From Pontiella desulfatans (GTDB taxonomy: Bacteria > Verrucomicrobiota > Kiritimatiellia > Kiritimatiellales > Pontiellaceae): DNA of 64,000 nucleotides. The notes beneath the pieces were generated by a model. It had not been told where the DNA came from and ran no database searches. It was given only the letters and a program-made list of their open reading frames with translations. The stretch lies in NCBI RefSeq assembly GCF_900890425.1, contig NZ_CAAHFG010000001.1:3286001-3350000 (forward strand), in the 5' to 3' direction. This document shows positions 32,188-40,414 of this stretch, piece by piece; the first letter of the stretch is position 1, and each line of letters starts with the position of its first letter. Position numbers and translations under genes: made by a program.

Positions 32188-32661
32188 CTAATGATCAATC
32201 GTTGGGTTAAACACCGGCTTGGGCTCCGGCAGGTAGAGCAGGAACACCTGGGTTGGTCCGGTTCCCTGCACCGCACGGATTTCGACTTCCGCGCCCTTGT
32301 TTTTGGCCATGAGGCGGAAGGACTGCTTGCCGATCTCCACTTTATCGACCGTCCACCCCTGGGCCAAAAGCTCATCGCTGAAGCGGTTCCGGACCAACCT
32401 CAATCCGAGTTTGGTTCTCATCCCGGCCCCGATCAACCGGGTTTCGGGAATGCGCCCGTGCTGGCTCAGCTCGAAATCCTCCATCAACATGTAGTCCGGA
32501 AAAAGCAGCACCTCGGGACGAAGGCCGGCCTCCAGGAACGTCATGGATTCGGCGGCATCGACAACCGGTGGCCCGGGATCGTCCGGCGCGACGCACCCGT
32601 TGAGCATTCCGGCGGCGAGCATGGCGCAGATGATTGAGAAGCTGGATTTAAGTTGAGTCAT
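32188..32661 (-). CDS. Small lipoprotein of unknown function
   Basis: The protein has 157 residues. The signal FSIICAMLAAGMLNGC has a lipobox ending LNGC. The mature part (FPDYMLMEDFELSQHGRIPE, AQGWTVDKVEIGKQSFRL, AEVEIRAVQGTGPTQVFLLY) looks like a single alpha/beta domain. It lies between the CDF transporter and tatA on the same strand with short gaps, so it is probably in one transcript. The start at 32661 is used because the upstream extension lacks signal character. Confidence 0.72.
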   Translation of the reverse strand: MTQLKSSFSIICAMLAAGMLNGCVAPDDPGPPVVDAAESMTFLEAGLRPEVLLFPDYMLMEDFELSQHGRIPETRLIGAGMRTKLGLRLVRNRFSDELLAQGWTVDKVEIGKQSFRLMAKNKGAEVEIRAVQGTGPTQVFLLYLPEPKPVFNPTIDH

Positions 32662-32706
32662 AAACAGGTGCGGTATCCAACCAAAGAAGGGCTCATGATA
32701 CAAGGC

Positions 32707-33954
32707 TTAGACTTGGGGCAGGTCATATTTCCTTCGAGCCATGGGCGCACTTTCAACCGCGGCCTCGATTCCAATCTCCACATGGTTGATCCGCTCGCCG
32801 AAAACCCGTTCCATGGTGGAAAGGCATTTTTGGTAGATGGCATCATAGTCGCTGCGCCGTGTTTCCATATCGGTCACGAGGTCGAACGAAATACGGTATG
32901 GCGGGGCCTCCCCCTCGGCCCGCAAATCGTGGACGTCCACCAGGCAGGGATCGTTCCTGATGAACCAGTGCAGGGCATCGTTGAGTTCCTCGAACAGCGG
33001 ATGGGAACGGTCAACGGGATCGAGGTGCGCCAGGGCCCGCCAGTTGAAATGCTTTTCGACCTCGTCCTCCGCCCGTTCAGAAACCAAATGGGCATCGACC
33101 AGGCTCATGTTGGCATCCACTTCGATATGGAACGAAACCATCTTCACGTCCCCGTAGTGGTGGACCATGATCTCATGCACGCTCATCACCCCTTCCACCG
33201 CGAGCACCGTCTTGAAGATCTGGCGAACCTCGTCGGGGTCGGGCTTCTGCCCGAGCAGGATATCGATGGCCTCGCGGGCATAGGCCACGCCGGTGTAGAG
33301 AATGAATCCCGCCACCCCGATGGCCATCCAGCCATCGACCGCGCCCCAGCCGAACTTCGAGCACACCAGGGCCACCACCACCATGAATGTGCTGACAATA
33401 TCGAAGGTATGGTTCCACGCATCGGCCTCGAGCACCTGCGATTTCGACAACCGGGCCAGCTGCCGTGCAAAGACCGCCATCCAGGCCTTCACCGCCACCG
33501 TCACCCCCACCGCCACCAGCAGCCAGACGGGCGCTTCGATCGGCTGGGGACGCACCAGGCGCATTATCCCCGAGCGAGCCACCTCCGTCCCAACCAGGAT
33601 CAATGCGATCGCCAGCACCAACGTCGCGACCGCCTCGATGCGTCCGTGACCGAACGGATGGTCTTCGTCGCGCGGTTTGCGCGACCACTGGAACCCGAGG
33701 GCGATCACCAGCGAGCTGCCCATGTCGGTCAGGTTGTTGGTGGCATCGGCGATCATCGAGACCGATCCCGACGCGGCGCCGAGGAAAAACTTAGCCGCCG
33801 CCATCAAGGCGCTCATGACCGTACTCGCCCATCCGGCCAGCATCCCGAGCCGGGTGCGGTTTTCGTGGCCATCGGCCGGCAGCTCCTGGACCACCACGGC
33901 CTGCAGCAGCAGGTTCATGAGCGGGAACGGCAATTTGTGTGTTTTATTTTTCAT
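32707..33954 (-). CDS. Cation diffusion facilitator (CDF) transporter
   Basis: The protein has 415 residues with six predicted membrane helices in the first 220. Metal-site residues appear in SMIADATNNLTD (helix 2) and LEADAWNHTFD (helix 5). The cytoplasmic C-terminal domain begins with VEGVMSVHEIMVHHYGD and is longer than usual, reaching RRKYDLPQV. CDF proteins export Zn, Co, Mn or Fe by proton exchange. The ATG at 33954 is used; a longer frame would cross the secDF terminator. Confidence 0.9.
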   Translation of the reverse strand: MKNKTHKLPFPLMNLLLQAVVVQELPADGHENRTRLGMLAGWASTVMSALMAAAKFFLGAASGSVSMIADATNNLTDMGSSLVIALGFQWSRKPRDEDHPFGHGRIEAVATLVLAIALILVGTEVARSGIMRLVRPQPIEAPVWLLVAVGVTVAVKAWMAVFARQLARLSKSQVLEADAWNHTFDIVSTFMVVVALVCSKFGWGAVDGWMAIGVAGFILYTGVAYAREAIDILLGQKPDPDEVRQIFKTVLAVEGVMSVHEIMVHHYGDVKMVSFHIEVDANMSLVDAHLVSERAEDEVEKHFNWRALAHLDPVDRSHPLFEELNDALHWFIRNDPCLVDVHDLRAEGEAPPYRISFDLVTDMETRRSDYDAIYQKCLSTMERVFGERINHVEIGIEAAVESAPMARRKYDLPQV

Positions 33955-33955
33955 G

Positions 33956-33987
33956 AAAAAAAAGCGCCCCCCGCTTGGAGGACGCCT
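33956..33987 (-). terminator. Rho-independent terminator of the tgt-yajC-secDF operon
   Basis: Stem GCGTCC/GGGCGC (one G-U pair) followed on the minus strand by a run of eight T, starting about 30 bases after the secDF stop. Confidence 0.7.
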
Positions 33988-34017
33988 TTCAACATAGACC
34001 AATCAAGTGCAGGAAGT

Positions 34018-36504
34018 CTACTTAACCTTTTCCTCCTTGTGCCACAGCAGGACAACTGGGGTGGCGACGAAGATCGAGGAGTAGGTACCGACCAGGATGC
34101 CGATGAACAGCGCGAGTGCGAAGTCCTTCACGGAACCGCCGCCGACGACCAGCAGCATGACCACGGTCAGCAGGGTGGTGAGCGAGGTCAGCACGGTACG
34201 GCTGAGGGTCTGGTTGATGGAGAGGTTGGCGATTTCCTTGTAGGACTTGCCCTTCTCCAGCTTGAGGTCTTCGCGGATGCGGTCGAACACGACGATGGTG
34301 TCGTTGACCGAGTAACCGACGATGGTCAGCAACGCCGCGATGATCGGCATGCTCAACTCGTAGCCGAGTGCGCAGTAGATGCCGACGGTAATCAGGACGT
34401 CATGCGCCAACGCGGTGATCGCACCCATGGCGAAGGCAAACTCGAAGCGGATCGAGATATAGATGATGATGCCGATGAGGGCGAAGATGATGGCATTGAC
34501 GCCCTTCTTCTTCAGCTCGGCGCCAATCTGCGAACCCACGCTGTCGGTCTTGACGATGGAGGGATTGCCATCCAAGGCAAGGACGGCTTCCTGCGCCGTG
34601 ATCTCGGCGCCTTCCATCTCCTTAAGCTTCATGTCGAGGAAGAATTCGTCGCCATCGGCCATCGGGGTCAGCGCCGCCGAGGCAAAGCCGGCGGCTTCCA
34701 ACGCACCGCGAACGGCTTCGAGCGGCTGTTCCTGCTCGAACTGGAAGGTGGTAACCGTGCCCCCGGTGAAGTCCACACCGAAGTTGGCATCGCCCTTGGA
34801 GAAGAAGAAGCCCCAGGAACCAACAATGACCGCCAACGAGACAATCGCGGCAATCTTGCGGGCGCCGAGGAAGTTGAAGTTGGCGTTCTGCAGGAACGGG
34901 ATGGACATCATCTTGACGGATTTCAGCATGTTGGCGTCGGCCAGCGTGTTGAAGAAGAGGCGGGTCATGACGAGCACGATGAACATACTGACCAAGATGC
35001 CGGCACTCAGGGTGACCGCGAAACCGCGGATGGGGCCGGAGCCCTGCCAGAAGAGGATGATGGCGGTGAGCAACGTGGTGACGTTGGCGTCGAGAATGGT
35101 GCTGAACGCCTTGTTGTAACCCGCGTTGATGGCGCCGGAGATCGACTTGCCGACCTTCCATTCCTCACGCATGCGTTCGAACGTCAGTACGTTGGCGTCA
35201 ACCGCCATGCCGACGGTCAGCACAATACCGGCAATACCGTATAGGGTGAGGGTCGGGAGGCTGACGGCGGAACCTTCCAGCGAACCGGAGACCACGCCGA
35301 GGAAGCCGGCGGAAACCACCATGCCGACCGGCAAAAGGATCAGCACGAAGACCAGCGAGAGGTTGGCGATGATGCCGGGAACCATGTAGTACACCATCAT
35401 GAAGACCAGAACGGCGATGCCGCCGTAGATGATGGCCATCATGCCGCTATCGATCGAATCCTGGCCGAGCGTCGGGGCAACGGTGCGCTCCTCGACGATC
35501 TTGACGCGGCCCGGCAACGCGCCGGCTTTCAGGACGTTGGCCAGCTTGCGGGCTTCCGTGATGGTGAAGCTGCCGGAGATCGAGGCGCGTCCGCCATAAA
35601 TGGCTTCGCGCAGGTTCGGCGCGGAATAGAGCTTGTCGTCGAGGATGATGCCGAGCTGGCGCCCGACGTTGGCCTCGGTGATGCGGCCGAAGGATTTCTG
35701 GCCTTCCTTGTCGAACTCGAGCGTGATTTCCGGCAGGCCGGTCATCGGGTTCGGTTCCACGTTGGCGTTCACGACGGTGTCGCCACCGAGCTGGCGGCGG
35801 CGCTCGATGTAGCGCGGGCGGTAGACGGTGGAGTCGTCCTGCAGGCGGTCTTCCATCAGCATGTAGTCGGCCGACTTGCTGCCGAGGCGCTTGAGGCGCT
35901 CGAAGAAGGCGCGGTCGAGCTTGTCGTCGGAAAGCGCGGAGCGGTCGCGGATCAGGAAGGGGCCGGAAGCATCCTGGCCAGCAACCTTGAAGCCCTGCGG
36001 AAGCTGTCCGCTTCCGATCGTTTCATTCACCCAGGTTTCGCTTTCGGCGTGAACGAGTTTGAAGCTGAGCACGGCGTCGCGCGAGATCTGCATCTTGGCT
36101 TCGTGGCGCGTTGCGGTGTCGGCCCCCGGCAGGCGGATCACGATGCGCGCATCCCCTTCCGGATAGATTTCCGGTTCGGCGGTGCCGAGCACGTCGATGC
36201 GGTTGCGGATGACTTCGACGGCAATGTCGCGAACTCGCTTGATCTGCGCATTGAGCTTGGATTCGCCGAGCTGCTCGACCGAGGCGGCATCGCCGGCTTC
36301 GACCATTTTCTTGGCGACATCGGCGGCATCGACTTCAACCACGAAGCTCGATCCACCCTTGAGGTCGAGCCCCAGCTTGATCTTGCCGCGCGAGACGAGG
36401 TTGCCTTCGTCGTCGTATTTATCGAACGGAGGTACGGCGAGCGTGAGCGACCAGATGACCAGAACGCCGAGCAGCAACCACTTCCAGAGTTTGTTTTTAT
36501 CCAT
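34018..36504 (-). CDS. secDF: Fused protein-export subunits SecD and SecF
   Basis: The protein has 828 residues. The SecD half has an N-terminal helix (LLLGVLVIWSLTLAVPPFDKY), the GLDLKGGSSFVVEV motif, a large periplasmic P1 domain, and six-helix core motifs such as TLYGIAGIVLTVGMAVDANV. The SecF half starts near 560, with GVDFTGGTVTTFQFEQ and IVGYSVNDTIVVFDRIRED. It uses the proton gradient to finish Sec export, needed here for the many secreted enzymes. The fusion is known in several phyla. It is the last gene of the operon, 14 bases after yajC. Confidence 0.96.
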   Translation of the reverse strand: MDKNKLWKWLLLGVLVIWSLTLAVPPFDKYDDEGNLVSRGKIKLGLDLKGGSSFVVEVDAADVAKKMVEAGDAASVEQLGESKLNAQIKRVRDIAVEVIRNRIDVLGTAEPEIYPEGDARIVIRLPGADTATRHEAKMQISRDAVLSFKLVHAESETWVNETIGSGQLPQGFKVAGQDASGPFLIRDRSALSDDKLDRAFFERLKRLGSKSADYMLMEDRLQDDSTVYRPRYIERRRQLGGDTVVNANVEPNPMTGLPEITLEFDKEGQKSFGRITEANVGRQLGIILDDKLYSAPNLREAIYGGRASISGSFTITEARKLANVLKAGALPGRVKIVEERTVAPTLGQDSIDSGMMAIIYGGIAVLVFMMVYYMVPGIIANLSLVFVLILLPVGMVVSAGFLGVVSGSLEGSAVSLPTLTLYGIAGIVLTVGMAVDANVLTFERMREEWKVGKSISGAINAGYNKAFSTILDANVTTLLTAIILFWQGSGPIRGFAVTLSAGILVSMFIVLVMTRLFFNTLADANMLKSVKMMSIPFLQNANFNFLGARKIAAIVSLAVIVGSWGFFFSKGDANFGVDFTGGTVTTFQFEQEQPLEAVRGALEAAGFASAALTPMADGDEFFLDMKLKEMEGAEITAQEAVLALDGNPSIVKTDSVGSQIGAELKKKGVNAIIFALIGIIIYISIRFEFAFAMGAITALAHDVLITVGIYCALGYELSMPIIAALLTIVGYSVNDTIVVFDRIREDLKLEKGKSYKEIANLSINQTLSRTVLTSLTTLLTVVMLLVVGGGSVKDFALALFIGILVGTYSSIFVATPVVLLWHKEEKVK

Positions 36505-36518
36505 TGTGTAAACCTTTC

Positions 36519-36872
36519 CTACTTCGCCGGTTCAATTTCGGTGGGCATTTCGCCCTTTTCCAGAATCTGGGAGATCGCGGCGCGAACCACTTCAATCTTG
36601 GTGTTTTCGGCAATCCGGATGACCAGCGTGCTTTCCTTCACGTTGGTAACCTGGCCGATGATGCCGCTGGTGAGCAGGACGCGCTCGCCGCTTTTGACGG
36701 CGGCGATCATTTCCTTGCGTTCTTTTTCGCGGCGCTTCTGCGGGCGGATCATCATGAAATACATGATGGCGAACAGAATGGCCATCATTCCAATCATCTG
36801 GAACGGGGATCCGCCCCCGGCGGGCGCTGCTGCTGGCGCCGCTTCGGCGATAGTTAAGGGTAGTAGGTACAT
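36519..36872 (-). CDS. yajC: Preprotein translocase accessory subunit YajC
   Basis: The protein has 117 residues with one membrane helix (FQMIGMMAILFAIMYFMMIR) followed by the family motif RPQKRREKERKEMIAAVKSG and a small SH3-like part (GERVLLTSGIIGQV). It associates with SecDF. Its ATG directly abuts the stop codon of tgt (TAGATG at 36870-36875), so translation is coupled. Confidence 0.95.
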   Translation of the reverse strand: MYLLPLTIAEAAPAAAPAGGGSPFQMIGMMAILFAIMYFMMIRPQKRREKERKEMIAAVKSGERVLLTSGIIGQVTNVKESTLVIRIAENTKIEVVRAAISQILEKGEMPTEIEPAK

Positions 36873-38054
36873 CTAGTTGTTCTCCTTTACGTTTAACGCA
36901 TGTTCCTCAAGCACGACGCGATAGCCGGAGTGGAACTCCTTGCGGAATTCGTCGAATCTCCCCTTCTCTATCGCCGTTCTCATATCTCTCATAAATTCCA
37001 GATAGCAATGCAGGTTGTGCATCGTTATCAACCGCAACCCCAGGATTTCCCCGACATTGAGAAGATGCCGCACGTAGGCACGCGTAAAGTTCTGGCACGC
37101 GTAGCAGGTGCATCCTTCCTCCAGTGGCCGGGGGTCCTCCTTATAGAGGGCCGCCTTCACAGGGTAGCGTCCGCGCCGCGTCGAAACCGCACCGTTGCGC
37201 GCCTGGCGCGTGGGCATGACGCAGTCGAACATATCGACACCGCGCGCCACCGACTCCACCATCTGGGCCATCTCTCCAACACCCATCAGGTAGCGAGGCT
37301 TCTCCTGCGGCAGGTGGTCGACGGTGTCGTCCACGCCGCGCAGAATCAGTTCATCGGGCTCCCCAACGCTCACGCCGCCAATGGCATAGCCGTCGAAATC
37401 CATCCCGACGAGGGCCTTGGCGCACTCTTCGCGCAACTCCGGAAACACGCTGCCCTGCGCAATGCCAAAAAACAATTGGCCTTCCGCCCGGGGCGCTTCC
37501 CTGCAAATAGCCGCCCAATCTAGGGTTCTGCGTACGGCTTTGCAAGCGTAATCCTTGTCGCACGGGTACGGCGGGCATTCGTCGAAAACCATGGCAATAT
37601 CGGAGCCGAGCTTGCGCTGGATCTCCATCGATTCGCGTGGCCCGATGAAATGGGTGCGGCCATCGGAATGCGACTTGAACGAGACGCCGTCCTCGGTAAT
37701 CTTGTTCATGGAGCCGAGGCTGAAGACCTGGTAGCCGCCGCTATCGGTCAAAATGGCCCGGTCCCACCCCATGAACCGGTGCAGGCCGCCCATGCGCTCG
37801 ACCAGGTCGGGGCCGGGGCGGTCGTTGAGATGATAGGTGTTGCCCAGCAGGATTTCACAATCCAGTTCGTGCATCTCCTTCGGCGACATTGCCTTCACCG
37901 TGGCCTGCGTCCCGACCGGCATGAAGACCGGCGTTTCGAAAGAGCCGTGCGCCGTGTGGTAGCGCCCCCGCCGCGCCTTGCAGGAGGGATCGGTGCCGAG
38001 TAGTTCAAATTTTCCGGGAATTTGTAGTTTCCCATTGCCCGTATCACGAATCAC
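36873..38054 (-). CDS. tgt: Queuine tRNA-ribosyltransferase
   Basis: The protein has 393 residues. It exchanges guanine-34 for preQ1 in GUN-reading tRNAs. Motifs: FETPVFMPVGTQATVKAMSP, the nucleophile region LTDSGGYQVFSLG, GGVSVGEPDEL, MGVGEMAQMVESVARGVDMF, and the zinc site CTCYACQNFTRAYVRH. The likely start is a GTG at 38054 with GAGG eight bases earlier. The first 14 residues come from an ATTCGTG-repeat stretch and are atypical for Tgt, so initiation further in is possible. Follows the DUF975 gene by ten bases. Confidence 0.95.
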   Translation of the reverse strand: MIRDTGNGKLQIPGKFELLGTDPSCKARRGRYHTAHGSFETPVFMPVGTQATVKAMSPKEMHELDCEILLGNTYHLNDRPGPDLVERMGGLHRFMGWDRAILTDSGGYQVFSLGSMNKITEDGVSFKSHSDGRTHFIGPRESMEIQRKLGSDIAMVFDECPPYPCDKDYACKAVRRTLDWAAICREAPRAEGQLFFGIAQGSVFPELREECAKALVGMDFDGYAIGGVSVGEPDELILRGVDDTVDHLPQEKPRYLMGVGEMAQMVESVARGVDMFDCVMPTRQARNGAVSTRRGRYPVKAALYKEDPRPLEEGCTCYACQNFTRAYVRHLLNVGEILGLRLITMHNLHCYLEFMRDMRTAIEKGRFDEFRKEFHSGYRVVLEEHALNVKENN

Positions 38055-38064
38055 GAATCACGCC

Positions 38065-38793
38065 TCACTTTACATCCTCGTAGAATTTTGCAAACGAGGT
38101 CTGCATGTAGGGGACGAGCCAGAGCCAGCCGATCGGCAGGATGGTGCAGAGCAACGCCCACCCGAAAAAGCGCCAGTGCAGGCAGAAAAATTTCCATTTG
38201 TTGCCCTTCATCATTTCCTTGCTGCGGCCAAGCGCCTCGAACGGCCCGCAATCTTCGTCGTCGGCGATCACAAAAAACGCCATGGAAAAAGCCAGCGCGG
38301 CCATGATGCCGGGAACGATGAGCAGCAACAGCAGGAGCATAACCATGAGGCTAAAGAAAAAATAGACCACGAACGACTTCCAAAAGCGCTGGAAACCCAC
38401 GAACAGCAAATCAAGCCGGGCTTCCGATTCCTGGGCGATGCCAAGGAAAAAGCCCATGAAGCCGACAATAAAGGCTCCGGAAACGAGCAATTCGATCAGG
38501 TTGGCCGCAGAATTCATGGCCGTCGTTGCCGAGGTTGCGTCGGTTCCGCTGGCCGCACTGGTGAACGTCACGAACAGCACGGCCGATCCCACGAAAATGG
38601 AAAAGCTCATCATGAGCGCGATATAGAGCAGGTGCCCCAGCACCGCCATGCCCCAATTGCCAGAGAGCGCCATCCGCGCATCGGCCATCAAGTCCTTGTT
38701 GTCAGACCCGCCCAATCCCCCGATGTCGCCCCCGAGTCCCGGAGCCGAAGGCGCGCTGGCGCCCTCGCTCAATAAATCGTCCAAACCAGCCAT
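38065..38793 (-). CDS. DUF975-like integral membrane protein
   Basis: The protein has 242 residues. A Gly/Ser-rich cytoplasmic N-terminus precedes about five membrane helices (MAVLGHLLYIALMMSFSIFV, FFFSLMVMLLLLLLIVPGIM and others). The stretch VIADDEDCGPFEALGRSKEM followed by MKGNKW is the conserved DUF975 signature between the last helices. Function unknown, possibly envelope stress. It is the first gene of the tgt-yajC-secDF operon. Confidence 0.85.
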   Translation of the reverse strand: MAGLDDLLSEGASAPSAPGLGGDIGGLGGSDNKDLMADARMALSGNWGMAVLGHLLYIALMMSFSIFVGSAVLFVTFTSAASGTDATSATTAMNSAANLIELLVSGAFIVGFMGFFLGIAQESEARLDLLFVGFQRFWKSFVVYFFFSLMVMLLLLLLIVPGIMAALAFSMAFFVIADDEDCGPFEALGRSKEMMKGNKWKFFCLHWRFFGWALLCTILPIGWLWLVPYMQTSFAKFYEDVK

Positions 38794-38873
38794 GGCTTTC
38801 CCCTAAGAAAGAATTAAGGCGGGAATAGTGCCGAAATCCATCCGGCAAACCAAGCCGGAAGATGGAGGGAAGC

Positions 38874-38950
38874 ACCACTAATCGTCACTGATTTTCACTA
38901 ATCCTCTCCTGCTGTTTGTCCATTAGTGCAAATTAGTGACGATTAGTGGT
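38874..38950. repeat. 29-bp near-perfect inverted repeat upstream of a sulfatase
   Basis: Arms at 38874-38902 and 38922-38950 match at 27 of 29 positions and enclose 19 bases. They are built from repeated CACTAAT/ATTAGTG units. The right arm ends 24 bases before the sulfatase start, so the structure is in its promoter or leader. It could be an operator, an RNA hairpin, or a small dispersed element. Confidence 0.7.
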
Positions 38951-38974
38951 TAACATCTTACCTATAGGGGAAAC

Positions 38975-40390
38975 ATGAAACAGCTCTTCACTCTGCTCGC
39001 TATCGTATTCGCAGCCTTATCCGCACTATCGGCTCAACGACCGCCCAACGTGATTATCGTCTTCACCGATGACCAGGGCTACCAAGACATCGGTTGCTTC
39101 GGCTCGCCCGACATCGCCACCCCACACCTCGACCAAATGGCGCAGGAAGGCATGCGCTTTACCGACTTCCATGTCGCCGCACCCGTCTGCACCCCGTCGC
39201 GCGCCGCTTTGCTCACCGGGAAATATCCCCAGCGGTTGGGCATGGCCAAGGGCGTCCTCTTTCCCCACTCCGGCGACAAAGGGCTTGCGCCCGAAGAGAT
39301 CACCATCGCCGAACAGCTGAAAAAGAAAAACTATGCCACCGCCTGCATCGGCAAATGGCACCTTGGCCACACGGAGCGCGTGTTGCCGACCGCCCAGGGC
39401 TTCGACACCTACTATGGCGTCCCCTACTCCAACGACATGTGGCTCGCCCCGGAACTCAAACCGGCCGACGACATTCTGCTGCGCGAGGGCATCACGATGG
39501 AGCGGATGAAAACCATGGCCGTTAAAAAACTGGAAAAAGAAGGCCGGAACAAGGTTCCGCTCATGCGCGACAACCGGGTGGTCGAATTCCCGGCCGACCA
39601 GACCACCCTCACCAAACGCTATGCCGAAGAAGCCGTCAGGTTCATCGAACAGAACAAAGACAACCCCTTCTTCATCTACGTGACCCCGGCCATGCCCCAC
39701 ATTCCGCTCTTCGCCTCCGAAGCCTTCAAAGGCAAAAGCAAGGCCGGGCTCTACGGCGATACCATCGAGGAGATCGACTGGGCCGTCGGGCAGATCAACA
39801 CCGCCCTCAAAAAGAACGGACTCGAAGACAACACCCTCGTCATCTTCACGTCCGATAATGGCCCGTGGCTCTCCTTCGGCGACCATGGCGGCCACGCCCT
39901 GCCCCTGCGCAATGGTAAAGGATCCACCTTCGAGGGCGGGCTACGCGTTCCGTGCATCATGAAAATGCCCGGCACCATTCCCGCCGGAACCACGTGCACA
40001 GAAATGATGGGCACCCTCGACTTGCTCCCCACCATCGGTGCCCTCGCCGGAATTCCGGTCGACCACCTGATCGACGGGGCCGACGCCTCCGACCTGCTGA
40101 AAGGCAAGCCCGGTGCAAAAGCCCCGCGCGACTTTTTCCTCTACTACCTCATGAACGGCAAGCTCACCTGCATCCGCATGGGCGACTGGAAACTGATCAT
40201 GGACGTCCCGGCCATCAGCTATTCCCAAAAGGTTGAACCCAAGGACTACAGGAAAGGTAAATTCGAACCCGAACTCTACAACCTGCGCAACGACATCGGC
40301 GAAACCAACAACCTATACAAGCAACACCCCGAAATAGCCGCCAAACTCCGCGCCCGCGCCAAAGCGGAGCACGAAAAGCTCGCTAAGTAA
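38975..40390 (+). CDS. Secreted family S1 sulfatase
   Basis: The protein has 471 residues with a signal peptide (MKQLFTLLAIVFAALSALSA). Metal ligands appear in FTDDQGYQDIGCFGSPD; the modification motif CTPSRAALLTG near residue 72 has the Cys that becomes formylglycine; GKWHLGHTERV and TSDNGPW complete the active site. It removes sulfate esters from polysaccharide fragments. AGGGG precedes the ATG. It is the only rightward gene of the carbohydrate region. It is closely similar in layout to the sulfatase at 48845-50233, so they may share a subfamily. Confidence 0.95.
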   Translation: MKQLFTLLAIVFAALSALSAQRPPNVIIVFTDDQGYQDIGCFGSPDIATPHLDQMAQEGMRFTDFHVAAPVCTPSRAALLTGKYPQRLGMAKGVLFPHSGDKGLAPEEITIAEQLKKKNYATACIGKWHLGHTERVLPTAQGFDTYYGVPYSNDMWLAPELKPADDILLREGITMERMKTMAVKKLEKEGRNKVPLMRDNRVVEFPADQTTLTKRYAEEAVRFIEQNKDNPFFIYVTPAMPHIPLFASEAFKGKSKAGLYGDTIEEIDWAVGQINTALKKNGLEDNTLVIFTSDNGPWLSFGDHGGHALPLRNGKGSTFEGGLRVPCIMKMPGTIPAGTTCTEMMGTLDLLPTIGALAGIPVDHLIDGADASDLLKGKPGAKAPRDFFLYYLMNGKLTCIRMGDWKLIMDVPAISYSQKVEPKDYRKGKFEPELYNLRNDIGETNNLYKQHPEIAAKLRARAKAEHEKLAK

Positions 40391-40414
40391 GTCAACTCCA
40401 CGGCATTCCTCTCG

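Noticed and set aside
38041-38065. ATCACGA tandem repeat as a regulatory element
   Set aside because: It is only about three short units and falls at the start of tgt, next to its ribosome binding site; nothing links it to a known element.
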